This document shows, one piece after another, positions 22,749 to 34,201 of a DNA stretch of 64,000 bases. The first letter of the stretch is position 1. Each line of letters opens with the position of its first letter. Below the pieces are notes generated by a model, which did no database searches, was not told where the DNA came from, and worked only from the letters and a program-made list of their open reading frames with translations. The DNA is from Phyllostachys edulis (Eukaryota; Streptophyta; Magnoliopsida; Poales; Poaceae). Where the stretch lies: contig CM070561.1 of the NCBI GenBank assembly GCA_036346405.1, positions 34,761,958-34,825,957 of the forward strand, in the 5' to 3' direction. The translations under genes were made by a program, and so were the position numbers.

Positions 22749-24425
22749 AACCTATCCCCTTAAATGAAATCTCGACCCTGAGATTCAAGCTAGCTAGAGA
22801 ATCAGTGCAGGTAACTTGGCCTTCAGATCCTCTTCGTGCTCGTAAGTGGCTTCCTCTTCGGTATGATTGCTCCACTAGACTTTGCAAAAATCGATGATCT
22901 TGCTCCTTGTCACATGTTCTACTACTTCCAAGATCTTGATGGATTGCTCCTTATAGGTGAGATCTTCCTGCAGATCAATTGCTTTCAACAACATTTGCAC
23001 GTGGAAGACGTCATGCACATATGATAGTTGAGGTTAAAGCTTTAATTTGTAGGCAACTTCTTCTCTTCTGACTAGGACTGAAAAGCGTCCAATGTATCTT
23101 GGTGCAAGTTTTCTGCCCACTCTGAAATGACGCATTCCCTTGAGAGGTGAAACCTTCAGGTACATGTGATCTCCAGGTGCAAAAGTTAAATCTCTATAGT
23201 GGTTATAAGCATAACTTTTCTGCCTAGTCTGTGTTATTTTCAGCTTTTACAAGGGTGTTCTGCATTTTCTTCCATAAAGAGCTTCAAACGAGGACATTTA
23301 TAAGCTTGAATGATAACTAGTGTTGTATGAAAACTCTGCATAGGGTAAACTTTGATCCCAAGTGGTCTTGTTTGCTAGAGCACATGCTCTCAACATATCT
23401 TCTAGGATTTATTTACTCTATCTATTTGTCCATGTGTCTACGGATGGTAAGCTGTACTAAAATTCAGATTAGTGCCTAAAATACCGTACAATTTCTACCA
23501 GAATCTTCAGGTGAATTAGGATCCTTGATCTGACACGATCATTTTTGTACACCATGCAGACATACTACCCTTGACCTATACAACTATGCAAGTTTGTCTC
23601 CTGAGTAGATAATATTGATTGGGATGGAGTGTGCAACTTTTGTTAGACGATCTACAACAACCCAGAAAGAATCATATCCGGATTTTGTTCTTGGTAGACC
23701 AGTGATAAAGTCCATTCCAATTTGCTCCCATTTTCATTCAGGTATCTTTAAAGATAGCAATAATCTAGCATGTCTCTGATGTTCAGCTTTAACTCATTAA
23801 CACACATCACAAAATACTACGTATTCAGCAATCAGACACTTCATGCTAGGCTACCAGTATCTCTCCTTGAGATCTTGATACGTCTTAGTGCTTCCAGGAT
23901 GAATGGAGTATAAGGTCTCATGTACTTCTTTGAGCAACAACTGCTTAAGCTCTTTCTGAACTGGACACAAATACGCTTCTCGAACCATACAATTCCTTGT
24001 TCATCTTCTAAAAATCCCAGGGATTTACCCTTCTTCCTGTTGTTCTTGATCTCCTTGATATCTTCATCTTCAACCTAAGCTTTCTGGATCTGATTTTCCA
24101 ATGTAGGTTGTACCTCCAATGTTGCTAAGTATCCTTCTTCAACCAATTTTAGCTTGAGCTTTTGGAACTCTTCATGCAATGCCGGCTGACTCTCTTTGAT
24201 CATCAGAGTATTGCAATAGCTCTTCTACTCAAAGCATCAGCTACTACATTAGCTTTGTCTAGATGGTAGTGTATTCCAACATCATAATCTTTTATCAACT
24301 CCAAATATTAAGATCGGCTTGAGTGAAAATGTACTTCAACCTCTTATGATCGGTGTAAACCTCATAGCGATTACCAATGAGATAATAACACCATATCTCC
24401 AAAGCATGCACTACGGCTGCCAACT
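22749..24425 (-). pseudogene. Old gypsy integrase, chromodomain-like C-terminus and end of RNase H
   Basis: Minus-strand pol, reading leftwards from 24425. First the end of RNase H (HALEIWCYYLIGN, EVYTDHKRLKYIF), then a linker and the integrase core (WEQIGMDFITGLPR, later TTWDQSLPYAEFSYN and SSFEALYG). It closes with a basic C-terminal domain (LKVSPLKGMRHF, KLAPRYIG, YVHDVFHVQ) and a chromodomain-like end (WSNHTEEEATYEHEEDL near 22810-22860). The end resembles chromoviruses, whose chromodomain is thought to guide integration to heterochromatin. Stops and frameshifts occur throughout. The right edge (CAACT, 24421-24425) is the insertion point of the gypsy solo LTR. Confidence 0.8.
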
Positions 24426-24431
24426 TGTAAC

Positions 24432-26005
24432 TGTAGGGATACGGGTAGGCTACGATAGCAACAATTCAAAATTTCTACCACGTAAACCAGGAAGCCAAGC
24501 AAGAAGATGATCACAGATCGTTACCACTAGACGCGTAGAGCAGCGGAAGAAGTGTCGGAGCAGCCTGGTCCGACAAAAAGCACGTCGATGTACTGGTCGT
24601 AGTCGACCGTCCAGCGTCCTCGTGAGTTGATCGTCTCCTCCAGCACCTCTGCAGCTCCTTGCGAAGATCGCAGATCGTCCTTAAGCGCAACAACGTAGAA
24701 GCGCCTCTATGGTATCCACACGTCCAGGGAAGGAATAACCGTACGCCGGTGTGCTAGCACCAAATCGCACGGGGAGGCTCTCAAGAAGATGGCGGCTAGG
24801 GATTCAGTAGGGCAACTCGTGCCAACTTCGCCTCCCAACAGCCTCATGCATCTCCTTATATAGTACCTCGTGACGGATCCTATCCAAACACGTTTACGAA
24901 TCGTATTCGTACTGGTTTGTTCAACCCGTTAAGTGTGTGACCCGTTAGGTTCATGTGTAGTTGCCAGTGACTCGAAAACCCTTCCGCCCACGAGTCGTAG
25001 CGGTTCCTAGCGAGGACATAACGATTCCCTAATACACACAAATTATATGGGGCGAACCTTAATGCAATATGATCTACGATCGGTCCTCATCACTTACGAC
25101 TAGGTCCTATCTCTATCTGACCAGTTCAGATTCGATCACGACCAACTCGTAACTCCTTACGACTTGGTTTCACCACTCTGTGATTACGTTAAACCGATCT
25201 CGACTTGCTTGTATCTCCATACGACCGGTCCGTAGGTGGTCGAACTAACATTTCTCATGTATTCTCCTTTTGCCTCACGATATCTGGTTGAACTCGGGTG
25301 AGATGTTGTGTCATCCATGGGTGTTCAATGCTTTCTCGATCGAGTATCGGATAACCTTATGTGGTCGAACTCTTCAACCATCGATGGCATGGCCATGCAC
25401 TTTCTTTATCCGACCACTTGAGGGGCCCAGAGATATCTCTCTGTTATGTTAGGAGGGCAAATCCATATCCGACCAGTCACATCCTCTCGCATGTTTCATA
25501 GCATACCCGAAAGCTACCTTTATAACCACCCGATTCTGAGTAGCGTTTGGCAACCCCTAAAGTGCTATTACACATGTAGGAAACCATGCTAATCTCAGGT
25601 CTAAGGATTATACATCATCATTGCTTGAGACCAACTAACGACACATAGAATCATAATAATCTCAATAGTGTCTCAAGGTGGGGTCTTATCCAACACCATG
25701 TTCTCTAACACGTGTCCACATTATTGATTCGATATCCCTATATCCATGACCGGTGAAAACATGGTCATCAATCAATACATGTGCTGATCGTAGAGTCACT
25801 AGTGTTCCGACCAGTGACTTTCGACCAGGGATACTTTTAGAATGACATCATCATAAGTTAAAAAGAGTTTCACCAACAAGTCACATACTCGTTAATCTTT
25901 ATGACTGATGATTCATTCAAGGAACAAGATAACATATTATCAAATATTGTGAACATAATGAAATATAATCATCTCTATGATTGCCTCTAGGGCATATTTC
26001 CAACA
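24432..26005 (-). repeat. Angela/RIRE1-like copia solo LTR (copy 1)
   Basis: On the minus strand it starts TGTTGGAAATATGCCCTAG (26005) and ends ACCCGTATCCCTACA (24432), 1,574 bp. The perfect duplication GTAAC flanks it (24427-24431 and 26006-26010). The opening sequence is that of the Angela/BARE/RIRE1 copia LTRs of grasses. No internal region remains. It sits six bases into the terminus of the gypsy solo LTR. Confidence 0.88.
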
Positions 26006-26189
26006 GTAACATCCCAATTTTTTGGGTTTTCTGAGTTTTTTGAAAATAAAAATAACCATTTGGTTTTGTTGAATTGCTCAAGCTTAACTAGGAGATTTTG
26101 GAAATTTGCAACAATTTAATATGAATTAATCCAACTTGAACTAATCCAAAGTTCAGTTTCTCTGGAGTTGCTGGAGTTCTCTGGTATTG

Positions 26190-26720
26190 AAATCCCCTTG
26201 ACCTCCTACCTCCCCCTCAGTCCAGACCTTCATCTTGTTTGGACCTCTCTCTCAGTTTAGACCTCCCTTTTGGTTTAGACCTCCCTTTCGTTTGGACCTC
26301 CCCCTCAGTCCAGACCTCCCTCTCGTTGGACCACCCTCTCGGTTTAGACCTCCCTTTTTGGTTTAGACCTCCCTCTCGTTTGGACCTCCCCTCAGTCTAG
26401 ACCTCCCTCTCGTTTGGACCTCCCTCTCGGTTTAGACCTTCCTTTTGGTTTAGTCCTCCCTCTCGTTTGGACCTCCCCCTAAGTCCAAACCTCCCTCTCG
26501 GTTTAGACCTCCCTTTAGGTTTAGACCTCCCTCTCGGTTTAGACCTCCCTTTTGGTTAGACCTCCCTCTCGTTTGGACCTCCCCCTCGGTCCAGGCCTCC
26601 CGGGTGGTCCTGGAGACTTATCACGACCAACCCTTGGGTCACGACCACCCCCTGGGTCACGACCACCCCCTGGTCTTGACCTCCCCTTTGGTTGGACCAC
26701 CCTTCCGAGTTTTGACTGGC
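26190..26720. repeat. GGACCTCCC-type minisatellite in the gypsy solo LTR
   Basis: More than twenty imperfect units built around (G/A)GACCTCCC(T/C)C alternate with TCGTTTGGACC and CGGTTTAGACC, with unit lengths of about 19-24 bp. A second cluster of CAGGACCTCCTCC units lies at about 27320-27440. The plus strand is almost purine-free in long stretches. Confidence 0.8.
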
Positions 26721-29189
26721 CCCACCTATCAGCTCTGTTCACATTCTTCTTCCTTCCGTCACGTCACTGCTGATGCAAAGGTCCTTGAGTATTAAATGTT
26801 GTTGTGTCGCATTAAATGTTGTCCTTCTGTAGTACCTATTTCCCCCTCTTGTCTCCTCCCTAACCTGCTCCCATCTCCTCCTTCACCTACCCTTGACCTT
26901 GTGCACTTCTGAGTTTCTCAGCAGCTCTTCATGTCTTCCTGGCTATAAAAGGCTGAGCAGCCCTCTTTCATCTCCTTTTCCTCACCCAGCTCCCAATTCT
27001 CTTGCTCTCACCCAGCTTCTCAGTGCTTGAAGTTTCACCAAGAAGTTTGCTGGAGCCGCGCCGTCGCCAAGGAGCCGCCGGAGCTGCACCGCCTTCGACC
27101 ACCTCGCCGCCGAAGAGTTCACCAGAGCGCCTGCGCCATTCGCCATCCTCCTCCTGTCATCTCCGGTCTCTCTCTCTCTCCCCCTCCCTCTCTCTCTATC
27201 CAGGTGAGTTTCTCCGTGCCCTGTCCTCCTTTTTGCTCTCACAACCACGTTGCGCAGTCGTATCCTCCTTGTACCCCTTTCTGTATTCTTGTACGACCAC
27301 GTTGAGTAGTCATGTCATTCGTTGGACCTCAGGACCTCCTCCCTTGACCTCCTCCTCCTCAGGACCTCCTCCCCAGGACCTCCTCTATTGACCTCCTCCT
27401 CCTCAGGACCTCCTCCTCAGGATCTCCACCCTCTTAGTTGGACCTCCTTCCGAGAGCCCGTTTCTAGTTCTTCTGTTCCTGTGCTTTTCTTTTGGTTCTA
27501 GTTTGTTAGTTTTTGGTTTTTATTTCAATTCGTTGTATTTATTTGGCTCTTTTCGCACATATAGATTCTGGCTTCTCTAAAGAGTTCTTGGACCTGGCGA
27601 TCTCGACCGAAGCAGTTCAACTCTTCAACGAAGGCAAGTCGTAGACCTTTGATCATGTCGTTCCTAGTTTGCAAAATTATATTATTTTATACCAACATGC
27701 ATGGCTATTTGTATAAAAATGGTTTAGGAATTAGCTAAACACCTACTCGTCAGTATGACTCTTTGAACACTTGTCATTGACATGTTGACATGTACCTTTG
27801 GACACCATAGGCTGGGTAATCTTAGTTGGACATTTTTATTGTGATACCAACATGGGTGCGTATATTGCTTAGACCTGCTTTAGTTATGCGATGTCTCACG
27901 TTCACCTGTTTCAATGATGTTAAATTTGACTAAGTGAATATAGAATTGTGGCATGTGATGCCATGGCCTGTGTGGCCGCTAATAAAAATTTGTTGTACCA
28001 TGACTAGGGTGGTCATTTGGCCGGGTTGAACCCAAAATGTTTTGTACTCGGGTGAGTGATTGTGCAGTAAAGGAGGTGCAGAAAGCACATTGGGATGTGG
28101 TTGTCTCGCCTGAGTAGTCCCTAAGGACTTAATCTTGTAAGCCATTGATCTGGGCCATACCATGCAACCACATGTCCAGGATGGGGTGGACCTAGCCGAC
28201 TAATTAGTAATGTTTTGGTTTGGTTCTGTCATGGTGGCGTGATCTCTGAGTTACCGGATGGAATCACATGGCGCAAGAAGGGGTCCAAAATGGCGAAACC
28301 TTAGCGGATAGAACTGAGTCAAAACAGAGCTTTGTAAAGGCCTTGTCACGTGCTCTAGACTGCTTACCGAAGGTAGTAAGCAGTGGTATCGACGGATGCC
28401 AAACAAACTAGAGAGGTCATGTCTTGTGGGTAAAGCTGTGAAACCTCTACAGAGTGTAAATCTATTCGAATAGCCGTGTCCCCGGTTATGGACATGCCTA
28501 GTGATTTCACGCAAGGGGTAGACTTTCTCAAAACTTGTTGGTCTTGGTTGGTTCCGAGTGGTCTGTGCAGTGACCAGGGTGGTCACGAGTGGTCCAGGAA
28601 GTGAACAGGGTGTTCACGAGTTGTTATCAAAGGAACTTGATTACTTATGTATTAATCTTTCAACTTGTGCTTTACAATCTATTACTGTATATCCAATCAA
28701 TTTTGCTTTCTGCAAAGTAACCATAGAGCTATCATTGTCAATCTTTGCATAAATACTATTTGCATAATTTTCCCTACGGCTTGCTGAGTACATTCAAAGT
28801 ACTCATGGCTTTGTGCCCTTTGGTTGATCAGCAGCTGAAGAAGACCTAGGGAGCTCTGACCTCTTTGAAGAGGAGGTCTTCGAAGACCTCCCGTGCTAGG
28901 AGACGTCCTCCACTCGATTGTCTGTGGGCATGTCGAATGGCCTCGACGTGTTCTTTTGCTTTTCCGCTGCGAGCTCTTTTGTTGTAAGCCCTGTGTGGCA
29001 ACTCTGTAACAACCTTGACCATAAGGTCTTTTGCTTATATTATTGTTAATTTGTCTGCTTCATCTATAGTTTGTTGTATGGCTGTGATCACATCGTTGTT
29101 GAAACTGTGTGGACTAGCTACTGATCTTGGGACTAGTCCAGAATGCATAGTGGGTCCCAGGGTTGCTTACCCAGGGTCGTGACACAACT

Positions 29190-30434
29190 CTAAGTTGTGT
29201 GTGGGATAGTTCTGTTCATGAGGCCTCAACAGTCTCAAAGCATACACTACAACCTTTCTTTCTTGCTTCAGAACACATCCAAAACCTTGTTGTGATGCAT
29301 CATAGAAAATCTCAAAGCCTTCTCTGATATTTGATAGCATAAGCACTGGGGCGCTAGTCAAGCGCTTCTTCAATTCTTTGAAACTCTGCTCACATTCTGG
29401 CGTCTAAGAAAATTTCTTCTCCTTCTTCAATAGCTGAGTAAGAGGTCTTGCCATCTTGAAGAATCCTTGTATGAACTGACGATAATATCCAGCTATTCCA
29501 AGGAAACTTCTCATCTGAGGTACTATTTCGGGCGACTCCTAGTTGAGCACATCCTTGACCTTGCTAAGGTTGACAGTGACTCCTTCTGCAGACATGACGT
29601 GTCCCAAGAAGGCAACTTTCTTCATCCAAAAACTCACACTTGTTGAACTTATTCTCTCTAAGCCTCTCTAAGACCAGACGTAGATGCTCCTCATGTTCTT
29701 TCTCACTCTTGGATTACACTAGGATATTGTCAATGAAGACAATGACAAATCTATCCAAATATTCCATGAATACTCTATTCATCAAGTTCATAAAGTAGGC
29801 AGGAGCATGGTCAATCCAAAAGATATGAAAGTGTACTCATACAGCTGTATTCGGTTAAGAAAGCTGTCTTGGGAATATTCTCTTGACGAATTTTCAGCTG
29901 GTGATAACCTGATCTCAAATCGGTTTATGAGAATACTCCAGCTCCCTTCAACTGATCAAACAAATCATCAATCCTGGTAAGAGGGTACTTGTTCTTGATG
30001 GTAACTTTATTGAGTGAACGATAATCCACACACATTCACTAGCTACCATCCTTCTTTTCGGTAAAGAGCACTAGGGCTCCCCATAGTGAAGAACTCGGTT
30101 GGACAAAGCCTTTATCATGTAACTCATTCATCTGCATCTTCGTCTCAGCTAACTCAATGGCAGGCATTCGGTAGGGTCTCTTGGAGATGGGTGGAGTTCC
30201 AAGAACTAAGTTGATGATGAACTTTATATCCCTGTCTGGCGGAATCCCGAGTAAATCATCAGGAAATTCTCTGGCCACAAGCACAGCTTCCAAAGCTACA
30301 ATTTGACACTGCAAACTAGTGATCCATCTAGCTTTTCTGTAGAGGCTTCAAATTTTATTTTTGTTCCACTAGACTAACCAATGTGATGCTTCTACTAGCA
30401 CAATCCAAAATTGCTTGGTGCCTGGCAAGCCAAT
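29190..30434 (-). pseudogene. Old gypsy reverse transcriptase and RNase H
   Basis: Reading leftwards from about 30320: RT start motifs RDIKFIINLVLGTPPISKRP, YRMPAIELAETK and GFVQPSSSLWGALVLF, then KKDGS. Degenerate RT fingers and palm follow to about 29400. RNase H spans 29373-29190 (TSAPVLMLSNIREGFEIFYD, GCVLKQERKVV, PHEQNYPTHNLEL), where it is cut by the gypsy solo LTR. A stop follows KKDGS, and several frameshifts lie in the palm. The left limit is the CAACT duplication and the right limit the CCAAT duplication of the Sirevirus. Confidence 0.8.
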
Positions 30435-32542
30435 TGTTGGACCGAAAAGACGACTAGAGGGGAAGTGAATAGGAGCATGATCTCTTTTTCTCCTTGATTG
30501 AATTCAATACTAATTTTACTCCAATAGCTATGAAAGCTATGAAGATCAATATATAAGCACAGTAGAAGACTTGTATTGAATCCAATCAAAACCCCAAAGC
30601 AAATAGACCAAAATCACAAAAACTCAAACCCAAATTAGTTAGGCAGTCAGACCTCCTTGTAGTTGGCGGTCTGACCTCTCCATGGGCAGTCTGACCTCTA
30701 GGTACATGGCGGTCTGACCTCTAGGCCAATGAACAGTAAAATTAGCCCAAACTCAAAATCATAAATTGGTCTAACTTTTGATCCACAACTCCAAACTTCG
30801 CGAAACTTGAGACATACCTTCTTTAGGATGTCAGAAACCTATTCCAATCAACGATCATGAAGATCATTGCCAAAGTTCTGACCTTTTTCCGTTTGAGTGA
30901 AGGTTTCTTCAAAACCGAGTCAAAACTAAAACGTGATCTAAAAACTTGCTAGTGGGTAATAGATGATCAAGATGATCTTAGATGCATTCCCCACATGTCA
31001 CAACAAGCAAGATCCAGGCCAGAAACCAAAGGAAAACCAACGGATCAAAGAAATCCCCAAAGTCAGAAAATAGAGAGCAAGAACAAGAAGAAACTCATCT
31101 TGAGGAATCTTACTTGGATTGATTTGAGATTGATGTTAGTTTACAGCCACTCCATCTAGGAGGACAAAGGCTCAACACTTGAGCACACAATCAATCCAAC
31201 TCCCTAGAACTCTAACCTCTCCACTACTCTCTTCTAACCCTAAAACACAAACTAGGGTTTTAGATATGAGGGTTGGGGGATGCTAAACTAGCACCCTCCC
31301 CTATTTATAGTGGAGGCTAGCTTCTAGAAGGATATTCCTAATGGGCACCCGTTAAGCCCACACACAAACGGGTTTCACTTATGCACGTATTTTAAAGCGT
31401 CGTCTTCATCTCCTCTTGACCTAAACCGCTTCTCCTTGCGCCGTCTTGCGCCGCGGGTTAGCAAAAGGTCATCAAGGCGGTATTTAGGTGAAGTTACCAA
31501 AATACCCCTTCTCGATTCTTCTCCGAAGACCGAGTCCAATCTTCATGAAGCAATCCCATGCTTCGCCACGTGTAGGTTGATCAATGGCTCTCTTCATGTC
31601 AGCACGTCTCTCCCATCTAGCTCCCACCGAAACCACTATGTCACTTGCACCGATCCCCGCGCTGCTTTATGCAACCCGTCGTACCAAACTTCCCGTTCGG
31701 TCATCATTGTCTATTTTGCGCCATGCTTGAGTCCGCTGACTTCACCCAACATCCTCGATCGTTCTGAACCTCAACTCTCCAAGCCTAGTCCCGATCATCC
31801 TCGCCGTTGACCGTGGTTGACCTCCAAGCACCCTGCACAACAATAGACCAAGAAATCGATTCCAGGAATAAGTTCTTAACAACTTGACACACGTTAGTCA
31901 AAACATGCATCATGCAACACATATGCACTAAAACCTATGAACTTGACCTAACCAAACAATCATCGCCGCCAAGATGGCCGACAGACAAGTCAAAACCAGT
32001 CAGACCACCACCCATGGCCAGTCTGACCGCCCCCTGGCCGGTTTGACCGCCATCTGTTGGCCAGTTTGACCGCCCTCTAGCCGGTCTGACCGCCACCTGG
32101 CCGGTCTGACCGCTCAGCAAGCGACTTAGCCAAATTTTCACCCTGGAAATCCGAAACTCTCTGAAAATTTTAAACAAATACATCTTTTGACTTAAAGCTC
32201 CAAAAATTATGATACCAAGTGTAGAAAAATCCCCTCTCTTGCCTACACCCTCTATTTTTGGCCTAGCTCCAAACTCAAAATTTCTTTATGGCCGGTCAGA
32301 CCGCTGCCCATTGGCCGGTTTGACCGCCAGCCATTGACCCGAGGCTTGGCTGGTCTGACCACCAAGGGTGGCCAGTCTGACCACCACACAGGCCGATCTC
32401 ACCGCCACCTTGGCCGGTCTGACCGCCTGAGGCCTGACAGCATTTTAACTTCGCCGAAAACGAGTGTTTCGACAAACCTTCAACGCCATTTCCAATTGTA
32501 TCATCATCCTAAAATCGTAAGCATATCCTCATGATATCCACA
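30435..32542 (-). repeat. Sirevirus 3' LTR
   Basis: 2,108 bp, starting TGTTGGACCGAAAAG (left edge on the plus strand) and ending GATATCCACA. On the minus strand a TATA-like box (CCACTATAAATAGG) lies at about 31300-31313. Near-palindromes of the type GGTCTGACC occur in three clusters: about 30650-30725, 31995-32115 and 32290-32430. Open frames here are not supported as genes. Confidence 0.9.
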
Positions 32543-34201
32543 ATCTCCCCCTTGATGAACACATTGGCAATTTCCCAAAAATGTAAATTTGAGGTTTGAA
32601 AATGAAAATGCTCAACGTTTTCGTGCAAAGGCACAACCTGGTCCAAATGCAAGAGAAAGAAATGGAAACGATCAAGTTGGCTTCAGATTAGTATAGGCAA
32701 GTGAGATAAGGCAAAAGAAAGCAAGAAAGCTTCAATTTCTAGAGAAGAGTCCAAAATCTCACTTAAGGTCCATATGAAAGAACAATTGTTCAATTTGACC
32801 TTTGGTCATTGTGAGGTTCCAAGAATTGCAATTCAAGTTCAGAAATGGCAATAAGACTATAAGGAAGCAAATTAAGTGCTCCCCCTCACTATAATCATTA
32901 TTTTTCAGAAAATTCTATTTTCTCCCTTTTTCTCCAAATAGCTCCCCCTTTTTAACATTTTTGTTATATCTTCTCCTCCTTTGACAATGGAGTCATCAAG
33001 GAATCACGCCTTCCTCTCATCCAGAGATGATAAATGCAGAAATGAGGAAAAACCATAAGAAAGAGCATGTAGGAAATGCAATGGAGTGGCTTCATTTTTT
33101 TTTGTAATTTTTCAATTTTTAGTACAAGAAGCTTTAGAGATTACCCAAAAGAGCAAGCTAGCATTTCTACTAAAACTCAATACATATCAAGCCTGAAAGC
33201 GCTAGCAAGATCATGTTAATACATATATATCAAAGCTAAGCTAGAAAGCTCGAGATAAAGCGATGAATTTTAACAATTTAAGCAAAGCTTCAAATTTAGC
33301 AAGTTCATCAACAAGGATCCTAAAGTGATAATGGCCATGTCAGAATGTCAATGTGAGATCAAGAAGCTAACAATGACAATCCTAGAGACAAAAAAGTCCT
33401 AAATCAAATCATTTTGCTCAAAGAACCTTAATCACCCAATTTTTACAACAGTTTTCATTTGCAATGAATATTGATGTTGATTAAAGGTCTATCTTAGTGA
33501 AGAAGATCATGGACTAGGGGCCATCCACAAACTCTTCCTAAGCTTCAACCAGGGCGACAAATCTTGAGGTTCATGTCAATTTTGACAAGCAGTCCCCATG
33601 AGATCGTCTAGATCATCAAACTATCTCCAAGTTCATATCTTTGACATGCAGTCTCGTGAGAATAGTTTGGCACAATTTAACTACAAGATAATCTTGACAT
33701 TTGATTTTTCATTTTGCACAAGAGTAGTTTTAGATTCACAGAGGAACAAGAAGCTCAAGAAATGTTTAATTCTAGATTCAAGAGCTAACAAAGTAATTTT
33801 GACAGGGCCAGTGTCACAAAAGGATCACTAATTGTGCAACTAGCTAAGAGATCCACAAATTATAATTTTTAGTTCAAGTTGTCTTAAAGTTCTAGCTCAT
33901 TTAGCAAAGACTTAGCTACACATGTGAAAGCATGATAATTCTAGCAAGTCAAAGAACTAGACATGGAACTGAGCAAAAAGTGAAACACTAACTCTCAAAA
34001 GGGTAATAAGCAAAGCTTCATCATTTTAAAAGACAAGTAGTAAAGCTTATCAATGCATCTTTTTGTGATTTTCATATGAATGCAATATGATACAATGAGA
34101 TGCAAGAAAAACTTAAAAGTCTAAAAAGATCAGCAAGTTCAAAAGAAGATCAAGAAAAGATCAGATGAACAAGGAAAGATCAGATGAGAACCAACTCCAC
34201 C
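32543..34201 (-). other. Sirevirus 3' non-coding region with repeated polypurine-like tracts
   Basis: About 1.66 kb between the pol stop and the 3' LTR. It has no convincing open frame; in particular there is no envelope-like ORF. The polypurine tract next to the LTR is AAGGGGGAGAT on the minus strand (32543-32553). Further CTCCCCCT-type blocks occur inside at about 32880 and 32941. The region is closely matched by 62213-64000 in the second Sirevirus. Confidence 0.75.

Larger units (their letters stand above)
24426..29184 (+). repeat. Gypsy solo LTR (TGTAACATCCC family) with a nested Angela-like LTR
   Basis: The LTR consists of TGTAAC at 24426-24431 plus 26011-29184, about 3.18 kb, starting TGTAACATCCC and ending GTCGTGACA. 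It is flanked by CAACT on both sides (24421-24425 and 29185-29189). No internal region is present, so it is a solo LTR left by recombination between two LTRs. It contains a pyrimidine-rich minisatellite (26190-26720), a TATA-like GGCTATAAAAGG at about 26940-26951 and CT-rich sequence after it. The old gypsy RNase H frame continues across the duplication. Confidence 0.85.

Noticed and set aside
30650..32430. CRISPR-like array from repeated CGGTCTGACC units
   Set aside because: Spacing is irregular, units are near-palindromic LTR motifs shared by other Sirevirus LTRs, and the DNA is plant nuclear with no cas genes.
32543..34201. Envelope-like gene after the Sirevirus pol
   Set aside because: The longest frame (33598-33831) is 77 codons, with no signal peptide or membrane segment, and the region is full of stops.
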